Source: JANRKN01 sp033763435 (lineage in GTDB: Bacteria > Planctomycetota > Phycisphaerae > Phycisphaerales > UBA1924). From it: a DNA stretch of 64,000 nucleotides. Below the pieces are notes generated by a model. The model ran no database searches and was not told the origin of the DNA. It was given only the letters and a program-made list of their open reading frames with translations. Where the stretch lies: contig JANRKN010000007.1 of NCBI GenBank assembly GCA_033763435.1, positions 7,904 through 71,903 on the forward strand, read 5' to 3'. Both the position numbers and the translations under genes were made by a program. Shown here in pieces: positions 34,456 through 41,699 of the stretch (positions within the stretch are counted from its first letter, which is position 1; each line of letters opens with the position of its first letter).

Positions 34456-35886
34456 TCACGGGGCCATTTGCGCCACGCGCGGCCCTGCGACGGGCGAAGC
34501 CAGCGCGCGGCTGATCGCGACGTACGCGGTGAGCACGCGCGTGCGCGAGTCCTCGAGCTGCTGTTCGATCTCGAGTCGCTCACGCTCGGCATCCAGCACC
34601 GCGATGAGCGGATCGGCGCCCGCGGAGTAGCGAAGCTGCGCGAGGCGCTGAGCCTCGATGGCCGAGGCAATCGCGAGCTCGAGTCGCGCGCGCTCGCCGA
34701 GCGCACCGCGATGCTCGGCGAGGGCGGACTCGACCTCCGCGACCGCCCGCCGGACAACCTGCTCGTAGGCCGCGAGGGCGGCTTGCTGGCGCGCGCCCTG
34801 CGCCCGCACCTGAGCGCGCACGCGCCCGAAGTTCAGGATGGGCCAGCGAACGGACGGGCCGACGCCGAAGGCGATGGAGTCGCCTGAGAACAGCTTGCCG
34901 ATCTCGCCGGACGCCACGCCGAAATCGCCCAGAAGCGTGACGCGCGGGAACAGATCGGCGGTCGCGACGCCTACGCGCGCGGTCGCCGCGGCCAGCTCGA
35001 ACTCTGACGCGAGAATGTCGGGCCGCGCTCGCAAGAGATCCGAAGGCACACCCGCCGCGAGCGACTCGGGAACGGAGATCGCGTCGGGCGACGCCTCGAG
35101 CAGCGAGGCGACCTCGGCCGGCGCAAGCACGCACAGGACCGAGAGCCGATGCACGCTCACGCGGACCGCGGCCTCGAGCGGCGGAATCGCGGCCCGAGTC
35201 CGCTCGAGCCGTGCATCGACACGCCGGACGTCTGCGATGGTGCCCGCGCCCTCGCGCGCGAGCGCATCCGTGATCGTCGCCAGCCGCTCCTGGTTCACGA
35301 CGCCTCTTTGTGCAATCCCAAGCTGCGCGCGGAGCCCGCGAACGCGGATGTACTCAGCGGCGATCTCTGCGGCGAGGCTGCGCCGCACATCGTGAAGAGA
35401 TGCTTCTGCGGCGCGTGCATCAAAGGTTGCGGCGGCGGCCGCGCTGCGCAAGCGCCCCCAGAGGTCCAGCTCCCAGCTGCTCTGGACGCCTACCGAGAAT
35501 CGATTCTCGGTCACGCCGTCGCCCCCACGCTCGTCGGCGTTGCCCGACTGTCTCCGGCGCTCGGCCTCGGCGAAAGACTCGATCGTGGGGAAAAGGTCCG
35601 CCTCCGCCGCACCGAGAAGCGCGCGGGCCTCAGCGACCCGTGCGACCGCGATCCGCAGATCATCGTTCTTCGCGAGACCGGCGCCGAGCAGCGCCGCGAG
35701 CGTCGCGTCACCCGCGGCCAGCCGCGCGATCGATGGCGCCTGAGCGCCCGCCGCATCGGGCGCGGCCTCGACTTCAACGAACCGCGCGGGCACCTCGGGG
35801 ATCGGGCGCTGATCGGGGTCAGGCCCGATCGCGCAGCCCGAAACCAACGCCAGCACACCACAGCAGCCAAGCACGTGCGCACGCAT
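34456..35886 (-). CDS. TolC/NodT-family outer-membrane efflux lipoprotein
   Basis: The 476-residue channel protein starts with a lipoprotein signal (LALVSGCAIGPD) and has the two repeats of the outer-membrane efflux family, with WELDLWGRLRSAAAAA in the first and GPSVRWPILNFGRVRAQV in the second, typical of the NodT/OprM group. It forms a trimeric outer-membrane tunnel. The ATG 35886 shares its A with the adaptor stop (TGATG); an in-frame GTG lies just before. It is the only channel gene here, so it may serve both the ABC and the RND pump. Confidence 0.93.
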   Translation of the reverse strand: MRAHVLGCCGVLALVSGCAIGPDPDQRPIPEVPARFVEVEAAPDAAGAQAPSIARLAAGDATLAALLGAGLAKNDDLRIAVARVAEARALLGAAEADLFPTIESFAEAERRRQSGNADERGGDGVTENRFSVGVQSSWELDLWGRLRSAAAAATFDARAAEASLHDVRRSLAAEIAAEYIRVRGLRAQLGIAQRGVVNQERLATITDALAREGAGTIADVRRVDARLERTRAAIPPLEAAVRVSVHRLSVLCVLAPAEVASLLEASPDAISVPESLAAGVPSDLLRARPDILASEFELAAATARVGVATADLFPRVTLLGDFGVASGEIGKLFSGDSIAFGVGPSVRWPILNFGRVRAQVRAQGARQQAALAAYEQVVRRAVAEVESALAEHRGALGERARLELAIASAIEAQRLAQLRYSAGADPLIAVLDAERERLEIEQQLEDSRTRVLTAYVAISRALASPVAGPRVAQMAP

Positions 35887-36938
35887 CACTGCGCTCCCGC
35901 CTTGATAAAGACATCGAGCTTCTGACCCGCGTACACCCGCGGCGGCGAACCAACCACGCGATACACCACAAACAGCACCCGCGTATCGACGCGCTCGGTG
36001 GTCGAACCCGTGGTCGAGACTTTGGGCACAACGCGCGGCTCGATCCGGACAAACTCAAGCCCGATGCGCGCGCGCTCGCGCCCGCGCACAAAGCCCTCGG
36101 CGACCGCGCCCGGCTCGACCCGGCTCGCATCCTCCTCGTCAACCTGCACGCGCACTTCGAGGCCGCCCTCGCGGGCGAGCGTGATCGGTGAGCGCTGGGG
36201 ATCGCCAGGCTGCACGTATTCGCCCTCGCGGACGTCCACCCGCAGGACCGTCGCGTCGGCGGGAGCACGCACGGTCAGACGATCGATCTCGGCCTCGAGT
36301 TGCTGCGCCTGCGACCGAGCCAGGTCCCGCTCATGCTCGGCAACGGCGAGGTCCGGGCCCCATGTGCCCGCCTCAAGACGCGCGAGCTGGGCCTGTGCTT
36401 CCAGCAGCTCGGCCTCGGCCGCCCGAACCGAGAACGCGCGCGAACGAAGCTCCTCCATGCTCATCGCCCCTTGCGCGCCAAGCGACTCGCCGCGGGAGAG
36501 CAGATCGCGCGCACGCTCGACGGCAACCTTGGAGGCCTCCACCCTCGCGCGGGCCGGCGGCAGGTCTTCGGGGCGCGTTCCCGCACGCAACCGCTCGAGT
36601 CTGGACTCCGCACCCGCAAGCGCGGCGCGACTGACCGCAAGCGCTGCGGAGAGCGAGCGGTCGTCGATCTCGAACAGCGGAGCGCCCTTCTTCACCCGGT
36701 CGCCTGTGACGGCGTGAACACGAGTCACCACGCCCGCGAGCGGGGCACCGACCAGGACGGCCTCGCCGGGGCTCTGGATCTCGCCCAGGCCAGCGACGGT
36801 GTCGGTGCCGAGGGACGTTGTCGCGGGGGGATTTGGCGCGGTGGTGAGCTGATCCTCGGGCTTGAGGATGACGGTGGTGGCCGCGCCGAATCCGAGCGCC
36901 GCGGCGGCGAGCACGGGGATGCCGAACTTCACGAGCAT
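35886..36938 (-). CDS. HlyD/DevB-like periplasmic adaptor of an ABC exporter
   Basis: The 350-residue adaptor has an N-terminal membrane anchor (FGIPVLAAAALGFGAATTVIL), a lipoyl half (GVVTRVHAVTGDRVKKGAPLFEID), a long helical hairpin (about 100-220) and the second half (LTVRAPADATVLRVDVREGEYVQPG). The layout matches DevB-type adaptors that work with an FtsX-like permease and a TolC-like channel. It overlaps the channel gene by one base and follows the ATPase gene by 16 bases. Confidence 0.9.
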   Translation of the reverse strand: MLVKFGIPVLAAAALGFGAATTVILKPEDQLTTAPNPPATTSLGTDTVAGLGEIQSPGEAVLVGAPLAGVVTRVHAVTGDRVKKGAPLFEIDDRSLSAALAVSRAALAGAESRLERLRAGTRPEDLPPARARVEASKVAVERARDLLSRGESLGAQGAMSMEELRSRAFSVRAAEAELLEAQAQLARLEAGTWGPDLAVAEHERDLARSQAQQLEAEIDRLTVRAPADATVLRVDVREGEYVQPGDPQRSPITLAREGGLEVRVQVDEEDASRVEPGAVAEGFVRGRERARIGLEFVRIEPRVVPKVSTTGSTTERVDTRVLFVVYRVVGSPPRVYAGQKLDVFIKAGAQ

Positions 36939-36954
36939 GACGGACTCCGTTGGA

Positions 36955-37665
36955 TCAGTGGTGGGCAGTCGCGGCCGCGGACCGACTGTCCTCGACCTTG
37001 GTCATCAGGCCGTCTTCCATGTGCGCGACACGGTCGGCAAAGGCGTAGACCCGCGGGTCGTGTGTGACGACGATCGCGGCGCGGTCAGGGTGAACGGCCA
37101 GTTCGCGCAGCAGCGTCATCACCGCCTGACCGGACTTGCCGTCGAGCGCCGCGGTCGGCTCATCGCACAGCAGCAATCGGGGCTCGTGAACCAACGCACG
37201 CGCGATCGCGACACGCTGCTGCTGGCCCCCCGAGAGCTGGCGAGGCAGCTTGCCCAGGTGCGAGCCGAGCCCGAGCTTATCGAGCAGCGCGCGGGCGCGT
37301 TCGAGCGCGACGTCCCACGGGAGTCCGGACGCGACGAGCGGAACGGCGGCGTTCTCCGCGGCGTTCAGCCCGGAGAGCAGGTTGTACTGCTGGAAGATGA
37401 ACCCGATGTTCCTGAGCCGGAAGGGCACGAGCTCGGCGCCACCCAGCGCGGTGACCTCTTCGCCGAAGACGCTGACGGTGCCGGTCGCACCCCGGAGCAG
37501 CCCGGCGATGATCGAGATGAGTGTGGTCTTGCCGCAGCCGCTGGGACCGACGAGCATCGTGAGCTGTCCCGCGGGCGCGTCAAAGTCAACGCCCTTGAGC
37601 ACGCGCAGCGGCCCGGCAGCGGTGGGAAACTCGATCTGCACCTGCTCGCACTTCACGCCCGGCAT
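36955..37665 (-). CDS. ABC transporter ATP-binding protein (LolD/MacB/DevA-like)
   Basis: The 236-residue ATPase has Walker A GPSGCGKTTLIS, the Q-loop in FIFQQYNLL, the signature LSGGQQQRVAIARAL, Walker B LLLCDEPTAALD and the switch His in VVTHDPR. The short length and the signature place it with ATPases of FtsX-type permeases. AGGAG lies 8 bases before the ATG, fixing the start. It follows the permease stop by 2 bases. Confidence 0.95.
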   Translation of the reverse strand: MPGVKCEQVQIEFPTAAGPLRVLKGVDFDAPAGQLTMLVGPSGCGKTTLISIIAGLLRGATGTVSVFGEEVTALGGAELVPFRLRNIGFIFQQYNLLSGLNAAENAAVPLVASGLPWDVALERARALLDKLGLGSHLGKLPRQLSGGQQQRVAIARALVHEPRLLLCDEPTAALDGKSGQAVMTLLRELAVHPDRAAIVVTHDPRVYAFADRVAHMEDGLMTKVEDSRSAAATAHH

Positions 37666-37667
37666 GG

Positions 37668-38813
37668 TCAGCTCCTGAACACCACGGCAGGGTCCACGGT
37701 CAGCACTCGGTGCACACTCACCACGCATGACACGAGCGTGACGACAACGATGAACAGCCCCGTGCCGACGAAGATCGCCGGGTCCATGAACATGCCGCGC
37801 AGGCCCCCGCTCAACTGCGGCGAGAAGATGGCAAAGAACGCGCTGGCGACCCCGATCCCGAGGCAGTAGCCGACGACGGAAACGAAGATCGCCTGCGAGG
37901 AGATCATGCCCAGGATCCGCGCGTTACCCACGCCGATGGCCTTGAGCGCGGCGAACTGCCTGAGGTTTTCGACACTGAACATGTAGAAGGTCTGGCCGAC
38001 GATCGCGACGCCGATGATCACGCCCATGAGGATCGTGATCCCGAAGTTCTCGGCGACGCCCGAATAGTTCAGAACCCATTCCTGAGACTTCGCTTTGAAG
38101 CCCGCGCGGGAGTGCGCCTGCATGCCGGTTGCGGCCGAGATCGCGCGCGCGGCCTGCTCTGGTGGTGTGCCCTCTGCGGCCCGCGCGAGCACGTACGTCA
38201 CGGGGTTCAGCGTCTCACGCGCAAACTCAACCGCGAGCGAACGCCGGGTGTGCACCCGCGGCAGCCCCGTCCACGACGGGCCCGTGTAGCTGATGCCAAC
38301 GATCTCCGCGCGGCGCTGGCCGATCTCGACGACATCGCCCGTGCGGAAAGGGACACCCGGGAAGATGTTCGCAAAGCCCGCAGCATCGAGGATCACCGCG
38401 TCGGGCCGGCGAAGATCCGCGAGCGAGCCGAGCAGCATGGTGTGGGGCGCTGCGACGAGAGACGAATCGTCCACACCGATGAGCGTGACAGACTTGTTCG
38501 CGCCCTCACGCGTACGCAGTTGGGCGATCGCCTGGTAGTACGGGACGGCCCACTCCACACCCCGCACCGACCGCACGCGGTTGACCATCAGCTCGGCCAT
38601 CTGATCCGGCTGGTCGACGGTCTCGACGCTGGGCTTCATGACCCAGACATCCGCCTCGCTCGACTCGATGATGTCGCGGACGGAAGACTCCATCACCGAG
38701 TGGAAGATCGCCGACTGCTGGCTGATGAGCAGCGTCGCGAACGCGATGCCCATCACCAGCGCGAGGTACTTGGCGGTGTCGTGGAGCAGGACTTTGAATG
38801 CGACACGAATCAC
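37668..38813 (-). CDS. FtsX-like ABC transporter permease (DevC-like)
   Basis: The 381-residue permease has one N-terminal helix (LALVMGIAFATLLISQQSA), a periplasmic domain of about 220 residues and three C-terminal helices with the FtsX-type coupling region (QFAALKAIGVGNARILGMI), ending DPAVVFRS. This 1+3 layout is that of DevC and MacB-like exporters, which drive adaptor and channel mechanically. Its start overlaps the TetR stop by four bases. Confidence 0.9.
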   Translation of the reverse strand: MIRVAFKVLLHDTAKYLALVMGIAFATLLISQQSAIFHSVMESSVRDIIESSEADVWVMKPSVETVDQPDQMAELMVNRVRSVRGVEWAVPYYQAIAQLRTREGANKSVTLIGVDDSSLVAAPHTMLLGSLADLRRPDAVILDAAGFANIFPGVPFRTGDVVEIGQRRAEIVGISYTGPSWTGLPRVHTRRSLAVEFARETLNPVTYVLARAAEGTPPEQAARAISAATGMQAHSRAGFKAKSQEWVLNYSGVAENFGITILMGVIIGVAIVGQTFYMFSVENLRQFAALKAIGVGNARILGMISSQAIFVSVVGYCLGIGVASAFFAIFSPQLSGGLRGMFMDPAIFVGTGLFIVVVTLVSCVVSVHRVLTVDPAVVFRS

Positions 38814-39559
38814 GAGCGCGACCCCTTGCGGCGTGACGACGCGCGACCGCGCGAACCCGCCGCGACGCCCGACGCCGATCGGGCCTTGGCCGACGCGGGC
38901 GAGCGCTCAGCCTCACGCCGATCGACCATCCGCAGCCTGAAGGCCTTGACCGCGTCCAGCGTCAATCCCGCCATGCACTCGACGTAGTGATCCGGACTTG
39001 CCGCGATCGTTCTGGCAATGTCGGGCGCCAGATGATCCAGCATGCCACGCTGCAGGTAGAACGATGATGTGAGGCTGTACATGGCGACGACGCCGAACTT
39101 CACTTCGGGCGAGTCCGCAGGCCTCCGCGCAGCGCGGGACACGACTTCGCACAGCCAGTTCCACTCGGGCACAACCTTGAGCGCGAGCACCTCGCGGTAC
39201 GCGGGCGAGGGATCCATCTCCTCGCGGAACAGCAGGCGAATCTGCCACGTCGAGGCCGCGGCACGGATGTCGGTAATCGCCCAGCGGATCGCCGTCCGCA
39301 GCGCCTCGTCAGGCTTGGCCATCAGCGCCTGCGTCGCCAGCGGCGCGGCGTCGGGTGAGACCTGGCAGGCCAGCAGCAGCGCCTCGCGATAAAGCGCCTC
39401 CATGCTCCCAAAGTGGTACGGGATGGCGCTGAGCGCGACGTGAGCCTCGTGCGCCACCTCCCGCGCCGTCACGCCCGAGAACCCCCGCTCCGCGAACAAT
39501 CGGCCCGCGGCCTCGATGATCGCCCGCCTGGTTTCAGTTCCGTTCCGTCGCTGAGCCAT
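38810..39559 (-). CDS. TetR-family transcriptional regulator of the efflux operon
   Basis: The 249-residue regulator has an N-terminal helix-turn-helix (RRAIIEAAGRLFAERGFSGV, then TAREVAHEAHVALSAIPYHF) and a C-terminal ligand domain that looks CerR-like. An Arg/Ser/Ala-rich basic tail follows. GGGAGGAG lies just before ATG 39559. It is the first gene of the ABC efflux operon and its stop overlaps the permease start. A near-perfect palindrome just upstream is the likely operator, so it should repress its own operon until a pump substrate binds. Confidence 0.9.
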   Translation of the reverse strand: MAQRRNGTETRRAIIEAAGRLFAERGFSGVTAREVAHEAHVALSAIPYHFGSMEALYREALLLACQVSPDAAPLATQALMAKPDEALRTAIRWAITDIRAAASTWQIRLLFREEMDPSPAYREVLALKVVPEWNWLCEVVSRAARRPADSPEVKFGVVAMYSLTSSFYLQRGMLDHLAPDIARTIAASPDHYVECMAGLTLDAVKAFRLRMVDRREAERSPASAKARSASGVAAGSRGRASSRRKGSRS

Positions 39560-39575
39560 CGCTCCTCCCGGGTTC

Positions 39576-39610
39576 TTGTCGTACAAATGTACTGTACACT
39601 TGTACGACAA
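39576..39610. promoter_or_regulatory. TetR operator: 35-base near-perfect palindrome
   Basis: Arms TTGTCGTACAA (39576-39586) and TTGTACGACAA (39600-39610) are perfect reverse complements. The 13-base centre ATGTACTGTACAC continues the symmetry except for one pair. The palindrome ends 16 bases before the tetR start codon, in the right place to overlap the promoter. Its TACAANTGTA-like halves look like sites of CerR/AcrR-type regulators. Confidence 0.85.
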
Positions 39611-40035
39611 TCAACCGGGTTCGGCAAGGTTTTGAATGACCACCCAGCACAGGCACCCCAGCTCCGGGCAGCCCGCGCAGGCCAGTCCGCCGGCTGAAGC
39701 CCCGAGCAACCCACCGCGGAGAACACGCGGCGCGATCTCTGAATGGTTGCGGAAAGGCGGCGTCGTGCTGCTCAGACCCCGTGACCGTCCTCAGTCCGCG
39801 GGCGCCCGCGCACTGCAACGCCCCGAGCGCCCGCCACCCGCAGGGTTCGCCTCGATGGACTCTGGACCCGCGGCGGCAATGAATGCACTTCTGGCAACCA
39901 CAGGGACCGCAAACCCTGCAGCACACACCCGACCACGCAAGACCACCGCGGGGCAAGAAACGACCAAAACCCCTGAAATCCAAGCGGATTTCGAAGCAAG
40001 TGAGATCGCGTGCGCTTCTGTGGAAAGTGGGAAAG
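39611..40035. other. intergenic region between the efflux operon and tRNA-Glu
   Basis: About 425 bases without a credible gene; the open frames here run through the tRNA or have no initiation signal. One small hairpin is visible, GAAATCC-AAGC-GGATTTC at 39975-39992. On the minus strand it is followed by AGGGGTTTT and lies 44 bases past the tRNA 3' end, so it might end the tRNA transcript, but the stem is short. Confidence 0.45.
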
Positions 40036-40110
40036 TGACCCCGATGGGATTCGAACCCATGTCCCTACCGTGAAAGGGTAGTGTCCTAGACCGGGCTAGA
40101 CGACGGGGCC
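40036..40110 (-). tRNA. tRNA-Glu (anticodon UUC)
   Basis: A 75-base cloverleaf on the minus strand. The acceptor stem pairs GGCCCCG with CGGGGTC, the discriminator is A, and the T-arm is CATGGGTTCGAATCCCATG-like (TTCGAAT loop). The anticodon loop CTTTCAC between CTACC and GGTAG places UUC in the centre. The 3' CCA is not encoded. Confidence 0.95.
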
Positions 40111-40134
40111 ACGGATGAAGAACATGAAGGGTGG

Positions 40135-40163
40135 ATCGTACCCCGCCGACCGCGCCCGGTCAC
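40135..40163 (-). promoter_or_regulatory. candidate sigma-70-type promoter of tRNA-Glu
   Basis: On the minus strand GTGACC and TACGAT are spaced by exactly 17 bases, and the -10 lies 24 bases upstream of the mature tRNA 5' end. Each hexamer matches four of six consensus bases. It sits directly upstream of nadD on the opposite strand, so the two genes would share a divergent control region. Confidence 0.4.
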
Positions 40164-40176
40164 CTGAGGGCCAGCC

Positions 40177-40902
40177 ATGAACCCGACGCGCCCTTCCGAC
40201 CAGCCAAACCCCGCCCCAGCCGGCCCGACCGGCCAGAAGGCCGTCGCCCGAACCCTCCTCTTCGGCGGGACGTTCGACCCGCCCCACCGCGCCCACATGG
40301 CGATGGCGCTTCGCTCGCGCGAAGCCTGGGAGCGCGAGGCCAACGCGCCCGTCCGCATCCTCATCGTCCCCGCGGCGCGTTCGCCTCACAAGGACGACGC
40401 GCCCCGCGCCAGCGACGATGAACGCCTCGCGATGCTCGCCCTCGCCTGGAAAGATGCGCTCCACGCAACGATCTGGCCCGGCGAGCTCGAGCGCGCGCGC
40501 GTCACGTCGGGTCCCTCGTACACGATCGACACTGTGCGAGAACTCGCGGCCCCGGGCTCGGAGCTTGCGCTCTTGATCGGTTCGGATCAGGCGGGCGCAT
40601 TCCACCGCTGGCGCGAGGCGCGCGAGCTATTCGCGCGGGCAAGGCCCTGGGTGGTGCCGCGGGGCGAGGTGCGCGACCGCGCCGCGCTGCGCCGGGCGTT
40701 GGAGGCAGCGAACTTCTGGACGCGCGAGGAGCTCGATCTTTGGCCCGCGCGGTGGGTCGATGCGCCGATCGATCCCGCCAGTTCGACGCTTGTGCGAGCG
40801 GAACTCGCGAAACGTGAGCCCGACCGCGCGCTGCTCGAATCGCTGCTGGGCGCCAAGGTTTCGCAGTTCATTCTCACGCGCGGGCTGTATCGCGCCCGCT
40901 AA
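40177..40902 (+). CDS. nadD: nicotinate-nucleotide adenylyltransferase
   Basis: The 241-residue enzyme adenylates nicotinate mononucleotide in NAD synthesis. It has the nucleotidyltransferase start LLFGGTFDPPHRAHM (the HxGH-type motif reads HRAH), PAARSPHKDD, SYTIDTVREL, LLIGSDQAGAFHRW and the second ATP motif in SSTLVRAELAK. The N terminus has a ~25-residue Pro-rich extension. Normal length otherwise. Its 3' end overlaps the convergent methyltransferase by 4 bases. Confidence 0.93.
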   Translation: MNPTRPSDQPNPAPAGPTGQKAVARTLLFGGTFDPPHRAHMAMALRSREAWEREANAPVRILIVPAARSPHKDDAPRASDDERLAMLALAWKDALHATIWPGELERARVTSGPSYTIDTVRELAAPGSELALLIGSDQAGAFHRWREARELFARARPWVVPRGEVRDRAALRRALEAANFWTREELDLWPARWVDAPIDPASSTLVRAELAKREPDRALLESLLGAKVSQFILTRGLYRAR

Positions 40903-41699
40903 GCCTGTCGCTCGCCCCGCCCCGCACCCCGACGCGCCACGATGATCGCGGGGCGGATCGGCCCCTCGAGTGCGCGCGAGCCTTCGCGCTGGCGCTTGAG
41001 AAACTCACGGAGCGGGCGCGAAAGCGCGGGGCGTTCACGGCCAAGCATCGTCGCGCGGCGCGAGAGCGCCCTCAGAATCGCGCGGTTCTGCCTCGCGACG
41101 TCGCGGACGGGGAGCACGAGCACTTGCAACGCCTGATCGCCCAGTGATTCGATCAACGCGCGGGCCGAGCGGGCGGTGTGCAGGTGCTCAAACTCGCCGC
41201 GCGGGTCGCGCGAGGGGATCCGCAGCGCGTCGTCGATCACGTAGAGCCCGCCGGGACGAACAAGTCGACGCAGGGCACTCGCCGCGCGCTCGAGCGGGAA
41301 GAGCCCGATCATCAGCGCCAGGTCCGCACGGGCGCGGAGCCGCACGCGCGAGACGTCCGCACGGACGAACCGCACGCGCGAGCCAACACCCTTGCGCTCG
41401 GCGAGAGCGCGGCCCTCATCAAGGAACGGTGCGAACGCATCGAACGCCTCCACACGAGCGCCGAACTTCTCTGCGAGCATCACCGCGAGCGCGCCTTTGC
41501 CGCAGGCGAGCTCCATCACGCGTGCCTCGCGCCCGAGGCCGTGACGCGCGATGAGGTTCACGATTCGCCTCGGCGCGCTGCCGAGCGAGGTGAGATCGGC
41601 GAGCAGCTCCGGCAGGCACGAAATCAGCGCGGGCGGCGCGTCGACCGACGCGGCAACCTCTCGCAGCACTCGGGCCGACGGACCCCGGCGCGGCGTCAT
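40899..41699 (-). CDS. SAM-dependent class I methyltransferase
   Basis: The 266-residue protein has the class I core: VMELACGKGALAVMLAEKFG (motif I), a DAF-type acidic residue after strand 2, VRFVRADVSRVRL, LALMIGLFPLE and LVRPGGLYVIDDALR. The rest gives no clue to substrate. ATG 41699 overlaps the stop of the upstream kinase by four bases (ATGA), so it is coupled to it. A link between kinase and methyltransferase function is possible but only contextual. Confidence 0.82.
   Translation of the reverse strand: MTPRRGPSARVLREVAASVDAPPALISCLPELLADLTSLGSAPRRIVNLIARHGLGREARVMELACGKGALAVMLAEKFGARVEAFDAFAPFLDEGRALAERKGVGSRVRFVRADVSRVRLRARADLALMIGLFPLERAASALRRLVRPGGLYVIDDALRIPSRDPRGEFEHLHTARSARALIESLGDQALQVLVLPVRDVARQNRAILRALSRRATMLGRERPALSRPLREFLKRQREGSRALEGPIRPAIIVARRGAGRGERQA

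Noticed and set aside
39636..40073. Plus-strand frame of 145 codons upstream of nadD
   Set aside because: It runs through tRNA-Glu, has no ribosome-binding site and its composition is not that of a conserved protein.
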